Positions 25,458 through 33,498 of a stretch of DNA of 59,692 bases are shown one piece after another. Source of the DNA: DAOTXN01 sp034435435 (GTDB taxonomy: Bacteria > Chloroflexota > Anaerolineae > S140-20); contig DAOTXN010000013.1 in assembly GCA_034435435.1 (NCBI GenBank), positions 1-59,692 on the forward strand. The letters are read 5' to 3'. The translations under genes were made by a program, and so were the position numbers. The notes under the pieces were generated by a model that saw nothing but the letters and a program-made list of their open reading frames with translations, made no database searches and was not told the origin of the DNA. The stretch's first letter is position 1. Each line of letters begins with the position of its first letter.

Positions 25458-26590
25458 GCCGCCGCACGATCTTTGTGCCCTATCGGCCCAAAACCATTCT
25501 GAACAAGCACAAACGGGCCGATCACTGGTTCTGGACGCGCTACAGCGCCTATCCGTACATCGGCTGCCAGCACGGATGCGAGTTTTGCTATTGCCGGGAG
25601 GAGAAATATTACCCATACCAGGACGTGCGCGACTTTAGCGCCGTCATCAAGGTCAAGGAGAACGCGCCCCAGTTGCTGCGCCGGGCGCTGGAGCGGGCGC
25701 CGGTGGGCATGATTTTCACCGGCGACTATCAGCCTGCCGAACGCAAGTTTCGCCTGTCGCGGGCCATGCTGGAGGTGTGCCTCGAGCTGGGGTTCCCGGT
25801 GTTCGTGTTGGAGCGCTCGCCGCTGGTGCTGCGCGACCTGGACCTGTTGCAGGCGCTCAACGAGCGCGCCGGGGTGGTGGTCGCCTTTAGCGCCATCTCG
25901 ACGCCAGACTCGCCGGGTTATGCGCGGGTGCGGGCGCTGGAACGGCTGGCCCCGCCGCCGGAGAAACGCTTCGCGGCCATGAAACAAATCGCCCGGAGCG
26001 GCATCCTGACCGGCGCGTGCATGATGCCCATCCTGCCGCAGATGTGCGACGACGAGGCCAACCTGGCCGCGGTGGTGCGCTGGACGGCGGAGCACGGCGG
26101 TCGCTTTGTGCTCGCCAGCGGCCTGACCCTGGCCGACCAGCAGCGAGATTACTTTTTCGGCGTGCTGCGCGAGCGCTTCCCGGACCTGTTGGGGCGCTAT
26201 CAAGCTTTATACCCCAACGGGAGCTACGCCGCCGTGGGCGAGGGTTGGCGAAAAATCGCCCTGCGCATCAAAGCGCTGTGCTCGCATTACGGCATCAGCG
26301 ACCGCATGCCACGGCCCATCATTCCCGGCCACAAGCGGGCGCTCAATCAGCGTGTGGTCGAAGTGCTGGCGAACAAGCTGTATGACATGGAGCTCGACAA
26401 CCAACCCAACCATCGCCTGTGGGCCTATCGCAAGGCGGCCTGGGCCATCGAGGATTTGGAGCCAGACATCGGTCTGGTGTATCGGACGCTGGGGGAAAAG
26501 GGGTTGGCGAGCATCCCCGACGTCGGCCCGCAACTGGCGCAAGAAATCGAACAGTATATTCTAAATTTCGCCGAGATGGAGGGTATGTGA
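25454..26590 (+). CDS. SPL-like radical SAM protein with C-terminal helix-hairpin-helix
   Basis: 378 residues from GTG 25454, overlapping the upstream stop; GGGAGG lies ten bases before. The radical SAM motif CX3CX2C is Cys38-Cys42-Cys45 (GCQHGCEFCYC). Layout and length match the spore-photoproduct-lyase-like (SPL family) group rather than true SplB. The C-terminus (GLASIPDVGPQLAQEIEQY) is a helix-hairpin-helix DNA-binding element, so it may act on nucleic acid. The substrate is unknown. It overlaps the next gene by four bases. Confidence 0.8.
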   Translation: MSRRTIFVPYRPKTILNKHKRADHWFWTRYSAYPYIGCQHGCEFCYCREEKYYPYQDVRDFSAVIKVKENAPQLLRRALERAPVGMIFTGDYQPAERKFRLSRAMLEVCLELGFPVFVLERSPLVLRDLDLLQALNERAGVVVAFSAISTPDSPGYARVRALERLAPPPEKRFAAMKQIARSGILTGACMMPILPQMCDDEANLAAVVRWTAEHGGRFVLASGLTLADQQRDYFFGVLRERFPDLLGRYQALYPNGSYAAVGEGWRKIALRIKALCSHYGISDRMPRPIIPGHKRALNQRVVEVLANKLYDMELDNQPNHRLWAYRKAAWAIEDLEPDIGLVYRTLGEKGLASIPDVGPQLAQEIEQYILNFAEMEGM

Positions 26591-26862
26591 GCGGAAACAT
26601 CTTGATCGACATGGTCGGGTGGGCCGGGGCCGTGGCGCTACTGGGCGCTTATGCGCTGGTCTCCACGCGCAGGCTGGAGGGCGACGCGCTTTCCTACCAA
26701 CTGCTGAATCTGACGGGAGGCGCCTTGCTCATCGCCAACTCGTTCTATTATGGCGCGTTCCCTTCGGTCGGTGTGAACGTGGTGTGGATCGGCATTGCAG
26801 TTTTTGCAATAGTCAGAAAGAGGATTTCTCACCACCAAGACCCAAAGACACAAAGGCCTTGA
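26587..26862 (+). CDS. CBU_0592-like small membrane protein
   Basis: 91 residues, GTG 26587 overlapping the radical SAM stop. Three hydrophobic segments: DMVGWAGAVALLGAYALVS, SYQLLNLTGGALLIANSFYY and VVWIGIAVFAIV. The pattern YQLLNL-GA and PSVGVNVVW matches the small CBU_0592-like membrane family of unknown function. The last 12 or so residues (SHHQDPKTQRP) are encoded by the start of an intergenic palindrome, so the repeat has supplied a new C-terminus. Confidence 0.72.
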   Translation: MSGNILIDMVGWAGAVALLGAYALVSTRRLEGDALSYQLLNLTGGALLIANSFYYGAFPSVGVNVVWIGIAVFAIVRKRISHHQDPKTQRP

Positions 26863-26907
26863 GATCAGCTTTGTGTTTCTTGGCGACTTGGCGCTTTTGT
26901 GGTAAAA
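26829..26907 (+). repeat. CCACCAAGACCC...CTTTTGTGGT palindrome, overlapping a gene end
   Basis: CACCACCAAGACCCAAAGAC on the left, TTGGCGACTTGGCGCTTTTG then TGGT on the right. Same family as 19058-19137. The left arm is translated as the tail of the membrane protein at 26587. Confidence 0.75.
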
Positions 26908-26926
26908 GACAGGAAAGGAGAGCGTG

Positions 26927-27805
26927 ATGGAAACGAGACCTTTTGGTAAAACTGGGGCGTCCTTCCCCATCTTGAGCTTTGGCGGGCAGCGTATCGTGGA
27001 CGAACATCAGTGCAGCGAAAAAGAGGCTATCGAAATCGTCCACACCGCCATCGACCGGGGCATCCGCTACTTTGACACGGCCTGGATCTATTCCGCCGGT
27101 CAGGCCGAGACGCGCCTGGGCAAGGTGGTCAAACACCGCCGGGCCGAGATGTGGATCGCCACCAAAACCTGGGACACGACTCGGGATGGGGCGCGCCGGC
27201 AGTTGGAAGAGAGCCTGAGTCGCCTGCAAACCGATCACGTGGACGAGTGGCGGCTGCACAATGTGTGGGACTATGCCCGGCTGGACGCCTTTACCGGCAA
27301 GGGCGGCGCGCTAGAGGCGGCCATCCAGGCCCGCGACGAGGGGTTGGTGCGCCACATCAGCATCAGTTGCCACACCGACCCGCAAATCCTGGTCGAGGCG
27401 TTGAACCGCTTTCCCTTCGACAGCGCGCTCATTGCCGCGTCGGCGTTGGATCATTTTATCCTCAGTTTTGCCGAAGAGTTCTTGCCCGTCGCCAATGCCA
27501 AAGGCGTGGCTACTATCGGCATGAAAGTGATGGGCTTGGGCAGCCTGACCCACGAGGTCGAGCGCTCGCTGCGCTACGCTTTTAGCCTGCCATTGAGCAC
27601 CGTCATCGTGGGGATGGAGAGCATGGCCCAACTGGAGCAAAATCTGGCGATTGCCGAATCTTTTACGCCGCTGGGCGACGCGGAACGGCTGGCCTTTTTC
27701 AAAGACATCCTCCCGTTGGTCCGCCCGGAAAAGATGCGCTGGAAAGCCACCGATTGGAGCAATCCCAGCGAGTGGGTCCCGCGCGGGCGAGGTCGTTTGT
27801 CTTGA
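26927..27805 (+). CDS. Aldo/keto reductase family protein
   Basis: 292 residues, ATG 26927 with AAAGGAG about six bases upstream; GTG 26924 is an alternative. NAD(P)H-dependent oxidoreductase barrel. The catalytic Asp/Tyr are in RYFDTAWIYSAGQAE, Lys in IATKTW and His in RLHNVW. The C-terminal Rossmann-like binding part (STVIVGMESMAQLEQNLAIA) is typical. It lacks the C-terminal 4Fe-4S Cys cluster found in some relatives. Substrate unknown. The stop overlaps the arfB start (TTGA). Confidence 0.87.
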   Translation: METRPFGKTGASFPILSFGGQRIVDEHQCSEKEAIEIVHTAIDRGIRYFDTAWIYSAGQAETRLGKVVKHRRAEMWIATKTWDTTRDGARRQLEESLSRLQTDHVDEWRLHNVWDYARLDAFTGKGGALEAAIQARDEGLVRHISISCHTDPQILVEALNRFPFDSALIAASALDHFILSFAEEFLPVANAKGVATIGMKVMGLGSLTHEVERSLRYAFSLPLSTVIVGMESMAQLEQNLAIAESFTPLGDAERLAFFKDILPLVRPEKMRWKATDWSNPSEWVPRGRGRLS

Positions 27806-28218
27806 TCCGCGTGACGCCGACGCTCAGCATTGATGAGCGCGAAATCCAGCTCGAGTTTGTGCGCGCCTCGGGGCCGGGCGGGCAGAACGTGAACAAAGTC
27901 GCCACTGCCGTGCAGCTCCGCTTCGACGTGGCCCGCTCGCCCTCCTTGCCCGACGACGTGCGGGAGAGGCTGATCCGTCTGGCGGGCCAGCGGCTAACGG
28001 CCGAAGGGGTGCTGCTGATCGAATCGCACCGCTACCGCACCCAGGAGCGCAATCGCCAGGACGCGCTGGAGCGATTTACGGCGCTCGTTCAACAGGCGGC
28101 CAAAAAACCCCAGCGCCGTAAAAAGACTCAGCCGACGCTCGCATCGCAAGAGCGCCGGCTGGAGAGCAAGCGCCGGCAGGCTGAAAAAAAGCAGCGGCGT
28201 CGAATGGCCCGGATTTGA
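27802..28218 (+). CDS. arfB: Peptidyl-tRNA hydrolase ArfB (YaeJ), ribosome rescue
   Basis: 138 residues from TTG 27802, overlapping the aldo/keto reductase stop. ArfB rescues ribosomes stalled on messages without a stop codon by hydrolysing peptidyl-tRNA. The catalytic loop is SGPGGQNVNKV, and the long basic C-terminal tail (KKPQRRKKTQPT ... KKQQRR-type Lys/Arg) enters the mRNA channel. Length is as expected (about 140). Confidence 0.93.
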   Translation: MIRVTPTLSIDEREIQLEFVRASGPGGQNVNKVATAVQLRFDVARSPSLPDDVRERLIRLAGQRLTAEGVLLIESHRYRTQERNRQDALERFTALVQQAAKKPQRRKKTQPTLASQERRLESKRRQAEKKQRRRMARI

Positions 28219-28327
28219 GAAAACTCGCTCCAGGCGGGTCTCCCCCCAGGGGATAACCTCACCTTTCATTGTACACAACTCGATTGATTGGATAGAGAGA
28301 AGTGGTTGACCCGCCCTTATTAGGTCG

Positions 28328-28349
28328 CGTTTCACGTTTCACGCCTCAC
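28328..28349 (-). repeat. ACGTGAAACGTGA repeat between convergent genes
   Basis: Plus-strand CGTTTCACGTTTCACGCCTC, the reverse complement of the unit at 14701 and 50713. It touches the 3' end of the PIN-domain gene. Confidence 0.55.
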
Positions 28350-28795
28350 AGCCCTACCGCCGTCAGGTCAAAATCCGCCGTCAAGGGGTTCACAAAGCAC
28401 ACCCCCTCGACCACCGCGCCCGGGTTGAAATCTTCGCTCAAGACCAATGAAATGCCATTAAGCCGGGCCACGGCCCAAATCTGCGCATCCCAAAAGTGAA
28501 ATTGATATGCCCGCGCGCCGCGCGCCGCTTCCAGAACCACCTGGGGCGTAACCGAGAAAACCGGCCAGGCGCGCGCCAATCGCTGTACTTGCTGTTCTGC
28601 TTGCTCCGGCGTCAGCGGTGGCTTGAGTTTACGGGTCACAGCGTTATAGAACTCGGAAAGGGTTTGCGCGCTGAGAACGCCAGAGCCGGAGGCCTGCAGT
28701 CGCTGAAGCACTTGAGTGGCCCGTTGCCGCTTCTCCGGCTCTGACGGATCGTGGAGATAGACCAAAAGGTTGGTGTCAATCAGAACACTGTCCAT
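28346..28795 (-). CDS. PIN-domain toxin
   Basis: 149 residues, ATG 28795. VapC-like RNase toxin: the first catalytic Asp is in MDSVLIDTNLLVYLHD, a Ser/Thr-Glu block is in LSAQTLSEFYNAVTRKL, and FHFWDAQIWAVARLNG holds the later acidic residue. Overlaps the upstream antitoxin gene by 20 bases, so the two are translationally coupled. Confidence 0.85.
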   Translation of the reverse strand: MDSVLIDTNLLVYLHDPSEPEKRQRATQVLQRLQASGSGVLSAQTLSEFYNAVTRKLKPPLTPEQAEQQVQRLARAWPVFSVTPQVVLEAARGARAYQFHFWDAQIWAVARLNGISLVLSEDFNPGAVVEGVCFVNPLTADFDLTAVGL

Positions 28796-29063
28796 AGCGA
28801 TTCAACCGCTCCTCGTACAACTCTTCCCGTGTCCACGTGCGCCCGCCGGAAACAGGCTCTTGCGCGGCCCAGGCCTCAGCAAACGCCAGCGCCTCGTCCC
28901 ATGCCTCCTGCGCCCGCTGCTGGCGCGCTACTTGGGACAGGAACAGGTTTATCGCTTCACGGATAACCTCGGCCTCTGTTGTGCTGCGCGCCTGCGCCAG
29001 TTGCTTGATCTGCACATCCTGGCGAGGTTCCAGATACATTTGCTTGCGCACCATCACTGCCAT
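28776..29063 (-). CDS. Ribbon-helix-helix antitoxin, partner of PIN toxin
   Basis: 95 residues from ATG 29063, with AGGAGG seven bases upstream; GTG 29066 is less well spaced. RHH-like DNA-binding N-terminus (RKQMYLEPRQDVQIKQLAQA then STTEAEVIREAINLFL), followed by an extended C-terminal region expected to wrap the toxin. Standard VapBC-style order, antitoxin first. Confidence 0.82.
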   Translation of the reverse strand: MAVMVRKQMYLEPRQDVQIKQLAQARSTTEAEVIREAINLFLSQVARQQRAQEAWDEALAFAEAWAAQEPVSGGRTWTREELYEERLNRYGQCSD

Positions 29064-29174
29064 CACACGCCTCCTCGTACAATGTATATTCTTATTATAA
29101 CATACATCACATTTCTTGCCTCACATGATCAACGCTGCGTTCAATTCGCTCACCAAAAGGCGCGGCGCACCCAC

Positions 29175-29303
29175 ATGGCCCCCACGAGCCGGTCAGCCGC
29201 TACCGACGGCCGGCTGGATTTTGGCCCGTGGGAACAGATTTTCTACGCCGAGTTCGACGGTGGGCGGCGCAAGCGTGTGCTGGTAAAGATCATAGGCGAA
29301 TAG
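29175..29303 (+). pseudogene. Relic of yjbQ, second partial copy
   Basis: Residues TDGRLDFGPWEQIFYAEFDG and RRKRVLVKIIGE match the C-terminus of the intact yjbQ gene at 30692 almost exactly. Upstream, GGCCCCCACGAGCCGGTCAG matches the intact gene's APHEP region with one C missing, and about 85 bases between the two blocks are deleted. There is no start codon or first half. A decayed partial duplicate separated from the intact gene by a DMT transporter gene. Confidence 0.8.
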
Positions 29304-29326
29304 GGCACCTTGAAATGCGGCCCGGT

Positions 29327-30283
29327 TTAATGACGCGAGCTCGCCGAGGTGATGAGCGCCACCGCCGCCAAAATGACCGCCGCCGCCAGCAGCGTCTGTC
29401 CGGTGAGCGGCTCGCTGGCCAGCGCCCACCCCAGGAACACGGCCACCACCGGGTTGACGTAAGCGTAGGTTCCGACCCGCGCCGGCGTCGTGGCCCGCAA
29501 CAGCCATAAATAAGTCGTAAAGCCCACAATAGACCCAAACACCACCAGATAACCCAGAGCCAGCACGGAGCGGGACGACACACCCTCAAAGCTCAGGCGT
29601 CCCCAATCTCCGTTGATCGCGGCCGCCAGGAGCAGCCACACCCCGCCTGCCAGCATCTCCATCCCCACCCCTTGCAGCGGCGCAGCGGGCAAACGCGCCT
29701 GGCGCGAGTAAAGCGAACCCGCGGCCCACAATAGTGCCGCTATCAAGAGCACGGCCGTTCCCAGCGGGTCCACGGGCTGGCTGCCGATCACGTTTCCCGG
29801 CTCGATCAACAGCACGATGCCCACCAAGCCCAGGCCCAACCCGACCACGACCAGGCCCGATGGTCGGGATCCGCCAGGCCGGAGGCGCTCCAATACCACC
29901 ATCCACAGCGGTACAGTGCTGACGAGCAAAGCCGTCAGGCCGGAGGGGATGTGCTGTTCGGCCCAGGTCACGCTGCCATTTCCACCCAGAAGCATCAATC
30001 CGCCGACGATGGCTGCCTCGCGCCAATGAATTCGAGCCGGCCTGGGCGCCCCACGCCAGCGCGTCCACGTATACAACAGTGTCCCGGCAATCACGAACCG
30101 CACGCCGGCCATGAAAAAAGGAGGCAACGTTTCGATAGCGACACGAATGGCCAGGTACGTGGACCCCCAGACCACATAGACGGCGGCGAAAGCCATCACG
30201 AGGCGCAAGCGCGCCGATACCTCCAGCGGATGAAACGTCGAGAACCATTTCCTACCCCTACCACGCCCTTGTACTGCGTACAT
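29327..30283 (-). CDS. EamA/DMT-family transporter
   Basis: 318 residues from ATG 30283 with AGGAAAGGA upstream; a longer frame to 30340 has no ribosome site. Ten hydrophobic segments. Typical blocks: VYVVWGSTYLAIRVAIET, FFMAGVRFVIAGTLLY and, in the second half, VGTYAYVNPVVAVFLGWAL. This is the drug/metabolite exporter (RhaT/YedA-like) type. It lies between the yjbQ relic and intact yjbQ on the opposite strand. Confidence 0.87.
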   Translation of the reverse strand: MYAVQGRGRGRKWFSTFHPLEVSARLRLVMAFAAVYVVWGSTYLAIRVAIETLPPFFMAGVRFVIAGTLLYTWTRWRGAPRPARIHWREAAIVGGLMLLGGNGSVTWAEQHIPSGLTALLVSTVPLWMVVLERLRPGGSRPSGLVVVGLGLGLVGIVLLIEPGNVIGSQPVDPLGTAVLLIAALLWAAGSLYSRQARLPAAPLQGVGMEMLAGGVWLLLAAAINGDWGRLSFEGVSSRSVLALGYLVVFGSIVGFTTYLWLLRATTPARVGTYAYVNPVVAVFLGWALASEPLTGQTLLAAAVILAAVALITSASSRH

Positions 30284-30405
30284 ACGACTCTTTCCTTTCC
30301 TGACTTGTCTAACAGATTTGAATCCCGCCCTGTTCACCATTCTGAATTTGTTGACTCGATGATTATAACTCGTATGCCGCTCGTTTGTGAAAACGTGTCA
30401 GAATT

Positions 30406-30675
30406 TTGAAACACGGAGAGAGTGTTGGTTATCACGGCTCACCCCTGATCAATTCGCCCAATCCAGGATATAATCACACTTGTCCGATCTGCCGTCTGTG
30501 TTGGCCGCAGGCGATTGCCTGTCACCGCAGTCAACTGCTGGGGCTTCCGCAGATCGAGCAACTACCGGAGGCCATCCATCGGCAACTATGGGGCCACCAA
30601 ACCCTGTATCGGGTCTTCAGCCTGGTCAACGGCGGCCGGCAGGTCGAGCGGGATTTGTTCGCTGGATTGAGATAG
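30406..30675 (+). CDS. Doubtful small ORF upstream of yjbQ
   Basis: 89-residue frame ending 16 bases before yjbQ. Not recognised. It contains CPICRLCW and a C-terminal LYRVFSLVNGGRQVERD then LFAGLR. A TATAAT box (30469-30474), plausible as the yjbQ promoter, lies inside the frame, so the true start, if any, is likely downstream of ATG 30406. It may be the tail of a decayed gene. The frame is intact and codon use is normal, hence it is listed. Confidence 0.3.
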   Translation: MKHGESVGYHGSPLINSPNPGYNHTCPICRLCWPQAIACHRSQLLGLPQIEQLPEAIHRQLWGHQTLYRVFSLVNGGRQVERDLFAGLR

Positions 30676-30691
30676 GGAAAGGAACACACCG

Positions 30692-31111
30692 ATGAAGAGC
30701 TACCGCAAGGAACTCTGGTTCAACGTGCCCGGACGACGGGCTTTTATCAACATCACGCCTCAGGTGCAGGAGGCGCTGCGCGAGAGCGGCATCCGCGAGG
30801 GGTTGGCGCTGGTCAACGCGATGCACATCACGGCCTCGGTGTTCATCAACGACGACGAGCGCGGCCTGCACGCCGATTACGAAGACTGGCTGGAAGAGCT
30901 GGCCCCCCACGAACCCATCAGCCACTATCGCCACAACCGCACCGGTGAGGACAACGGCGACGCGCACCTCAAACGCCAGATTATGGGCCGCGAAGTCGTC
31001 GTGGCTATCACCGACGGCCGGCTAGATTTCGGCCCGTGGGAGCAGATTTTCTACGCCGAGTTTGACGGCGGACGGCGCAAGCGGGTGCTGGTGAAAATTA
31101 TTGGAGAGTAA
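30692..31111 (+). CDS. yjbQ: YjbQ/UPF0047 family protein (secondary thiamine-phosphate synthase-like)
   Basis: 139 residues, ATG 30692. Small single-domain beta protein conserved in bacteria and archaea; E. coli YjbQ has weak thiamine-phosphate synthase activity, but the native role is unclear. Recognised by NAMHITASVFINDDERGLHA, YRHNRTGEDNGDAHLKRQIM and TDGRLDFGPWEQIFYAEFDG, with conserved His residues. Full length. A decayed partial copy lies 1.4 kb upstream. Confidence 0.9.
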   Translation: MKSYRKELWFNVPGRRAFINITPQVQEALRESGIREGLALVNAMHITASVFINDDERGLHADYEDWLEELAPHEPISHYRHNRTGEDNGDAHLKRQIMGREVVVAITDGRLDFGPWEQIFYAEFDGGRRKRVLVKIIGE

Positions 31112-31169
31112 GGCGCCGGGCGCACGCCAGGAGCCACATCCTCAAGGCCGAAAGGTGTTTCGCCAGCGA

Positions 31170-31198
31170 TTGCCTTTTGCGCCTGCGTGTTGTATACT
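31170..31198 (+). promoter_or_regulatory. Promoter candidate for the DUF4338 gene
   Basis: TTGCCT (31170-31175), 17-base spacer, TATACT (31193-31198), 72 bases before the ATG at 31271. Close to consensus. Confidence 0.55.
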
Positions 31199-31270
31199 GG
31201 GCGGCAGTTTCCACTCGCGGTGTTTGCTCGCTGCAAGGGGTTTATAACGTCGAGATAGACGCTGATAACT

Positions 31271-31847
31271 ATGGCTATAACAGCAGAAGAACTTAGGCAG
31301 CTAGTCTTAGATGAATTAAGCAGCCAGGGTTTCTCCTTTACTGAAAATGGAGATTTGGTTCTGCCTGCCTTCGAAAAAGCGGACATCCGCCTTTTGCACG
31401 CGCCATCGCGGGAAAAAGAACTGCAGAAAGGTCAAAAATGGATTACAGGTAAATTTTCACGCTACCAGCATTTTTTTGCTGACGGTTCTGATGTATCACC
31501 CGAATTGGTCAGACCAGCACTGGTTCAAGTCACCGAGAGTTGGCATAGCGATCTTTTTAGGTTAGCACGCTATTTTTGGTCAATTCCCTATTCTTTTGGT
31601 TTTGGGCGAAGACTGCGATATCTACTGCTAGATGATAGCAATGATAAGCTCATAGGCATTTTTGGCCTACAGTCTCCACCAATTAGCTTCCCTGCCAGGG
31701 ACAATTTGTTCAAGTACCCAACAGATAGAAAAACAGAACTCGTTAATCAAACTATGGACGTCTTCACTCTAGGTGCACTTCCCCCCTATAGCCGCCTCTT
31801 GGGAGGTAAACTAGTTGCCCTTGCGGCTGTATCTAATGAGGTGAGGT
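31271..31847 (+). pseudogene. DUF4338 (DruA-like) gene truncated by an IS3-family element
   Basis: ATG 31271 begins an intact N-terminal part of about 192 residues. Diagnostic blocks are LRYLLLDDSNDKLIGIFGL, FPARDNLFKYP and LVNQTMDVFTLGALPPYSRL then LGGKLVALAAVSNEVR. These belong to DUF4338, the family of DruA in Druantia anti-phage systems. The frame is cut at the IS terminal repeat near 31847 and is followed by 13 residues of IS-derived sequence. The conserved second half expected in the family (YGNR-type block, GRSS-YNRL) is absent on the other side of the IS. No druB-E genes are near. Confidence 0.8.
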
Positions 31848-33091
31848 TGACCCCATGTTCTGGACCACGGAACAGCTAAAAGAAATGAAACTGTTGCGTT
31901 ATCCATGGACTCACCGAGCCTGGAAATACACCTCCGCCGGAGTCTGATAAGCAAGACTCTGGTGGGGACGCTCATAGTTGTAGAACGTGAAGTAGTATTC
32001 CAAGCCCTTTTCCAACTCCATAACCAACGCGTAGTCGTACAGGTAGACGTGCTTGTACTTAACGCTGCGCCAGAGCCGTTCCACAAAGACGTTATCCAAG
32101 GCCCGGCCGCGGCCATCCATGCTGATGCGGATGCCAGTGTCTGCGAGCCGCGACGTAAAGCCGAGGGCGGTGAACTGGGCGCCCTGGTCGGTGTTAAAGA
32201 TCTCCGGCTGGCCCTGTGCCAGTGCCAAGTCTAGCGCATCCAGGCAGAAGCGTCCATCCAGGGTGTTAGAAAGTTGCCAGGTCACGACGTAGCGGCTGTA
32301 CCAGTCGATGATGGCGACGAGATACATAAACCCCTTCTGCATGCGAACGTAGGTCACATCCGCGCTCCACACCTGGCTAGGCCGCACAATCGTCGCGTTA
32401 CGCAGCAGGTACGGATACACCTTGTGCCCTGCCGCTGGCACACTTGTGCGCCGTTTAGGGTAAATCGCCTGCAAATCCATCAAGCGCATCAGCCGCTGCA
32501 CCCGCTTGTGATTGATGGCATACCCTTGCCGGCACAGATGGGCTGTCATCCGTGGCCAGCCATAGAACGGTGTGCGTGTGTACTGTTCATCGATCAAGCG
32601 CATCATCTGCAAGTTCAGCGGACTCTCCTGTGCCGGCGTGTAGTAGAACGTCGCCCGATTCAGGCCTACCAGCTCGCACTGGTGGCGAATGCTCAACTCG
32701 GGATGCTGTGGTTCGATCATGGCGCGTTTGGCCTCAAGATCGTCACTCAACTTTTTTTTCAGCCACTCCAACTCCATCTTGAGCCGCCCGATTTGCTCGT
32801 AGAGCTCGGCCTTGAGCGTCTCCTGTTCTCGCGGTTGGCGCGTCGTGTTGGTGCTGAAGACGTTCGACCCTTCATTCAGGAGCTGCTGCTTCCATTCGCT
32901 GATCTGGCTGGGATGCAGCCCGTACTCGCCGCCTAGCTCGTTGAGCGTCCGGATGCCTTTGGCCGCTTCCAAGGCGACTTTGAACTTGAACTGGGCACTG
33001 TGCCGTTTTCCTTTGGGCATTGAACTGACCTCCACATGCTTTACATGATACTCCGATTTTCATTTTGCATGTGGTCCAGTTTTTGGGGTCA
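31848..33091 (-). mobile_element. IS3-family (IS150-like) insertion sequence
   Basis: About 1244 bp. Terminal inverted repeats: left TGACCCCATGTTCTGGACCA (31848 on) and right, read inward on the other strand, TGACCCCAAAAACTGGACCA, matching except for about four centre bases. Contains one transposase gene. Bases just outside (GAGGT left, ATTAC right) do not match, so no target-site duplication is visible. The flanking gene pieces also do not join, which points to a deletion or rearrangement after insertion. Confidence 0.88.
31911..33035 (-). CDS. IS3-family transposase, OrfA and OrfB in one frame
   Basis: 374 residues. The OrfA part (about 1-100) has an HTH and leucine-zipper region: KRHSAQFKFKVALEAAKG and EYGLHPSQISEWKQQLL. 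The OrfB part has the HTH_21 segment YGWPRMTAHL and an rve DDE core: Asp in WSADVTYV, Asp in FNTDQGAQF, Glu in NVFVERLWRSVKYKHV. A run of eight A then G (after MELEWL) marks the place where IS3 elements normally shift frame; here both parts are already in frame. Start codon near 33035 or MPKGKRHSAQ at 33020. Confidence 0.9.
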   Translation of the reverse strand: MEVSSMPKGKRHSAQFKFKVALEAAKGIRTLNELGGEYGLHPSQISEWKQQLLNEGSNVFSTNTTRQPREQETLKAELYEQIGRLKMELEWLKKKLSDDLEAKRAMIEPQHPELSIRHQCELVGLNRATFYYTPAQESPLNLQMMRLIDEQYTRTPFYGWPRMTAHLCRQGYAINHKRVQRLMRLMDLQAIYPKRRTSVPAAGHKVYPYLLRNATIVRPSQVWSADVTYVRMQKGFMYLVAIIDWYSRYVVTWQLSNTLDGRFCLDALDLALAQGQPEIFNTDQGAQFTALGFTSRLADTGIRISMDGRGRALDNVFVERLWRSVKYKHVYLYDYALVMELEKGLEYYFTFYNYERPHQSLAYQTPAEVYFQAR

Positions 33092-33101
33092 ATTACAGAG
33101 T

Positions 33102-33347
33102 ATGGGAACGGAGTTTAGGAAACTTCAAGAGATTGTTGGGGGAAAAGGAGAATACTTGAAGTTATACCAGCAATTCCGTGATCCTCATTCAGCGTTCGAT
33201 GTATCTTCGCGGGAATATTCCTTTATGACTATTGGCCCTGTATCCCCTCTTTCGTTTTCTGGCACCCCCTTATTTCTCAATGCTTATACCGATGCAGACG
33301 ATTTTCTAAAGGCCAATAGCCTGCCAGTGCAGCAAAATCTCATTTAA
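33102..33347 (+). pseudogene. Gene fragment on the far side of the IS element
   Basis: 81 residues starting MGTEFRKLQEIVGGKGEYLK and ending LPVQQNLI. The frame is open back into the IS end, so the visible ATG is probably internal. Not recognised, and it does not resemble the missing C-terminal half of DUF4338. Base composition is AT-richer than the housekeeping genes, like the DUF4338 piece, so both may belong to a transferred defence-type locus (inference). Confidence 0.5.
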
Positions 33348-33425
33348 CCAAATGAGGCTAAAAGCATGACGTGAGCTTTTGAGCTACAGTGCAACACAAC
33401 GTTAACCACCTGCTCCAAACGACAC

Positions 33426-33454
33426 TTCACGGTTCTGCCGAGTTGGGGTAAAAT
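33426..33454 (+). promoter_or_regulatory. Promoter candidate for the DUF2281/PemK-like pair
   Basis: TTCACG (33426-33431), 17-base spacer, TAAAAT (33449-33454), 45 bases before the antitoxin ATG at 33499. Confidence 0.45.
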
Positions 33455-33498
33455 AGAGTGGCCGGATGACCATTGTCCAACGGAAGGAGGACGATCCC

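Noticed and set aside
31271..33347. Intact Druantia anti-phage system
   Set aside because: Only a truncated DUF4338 gene is present; no large helicase DruE or other Druantia genes.
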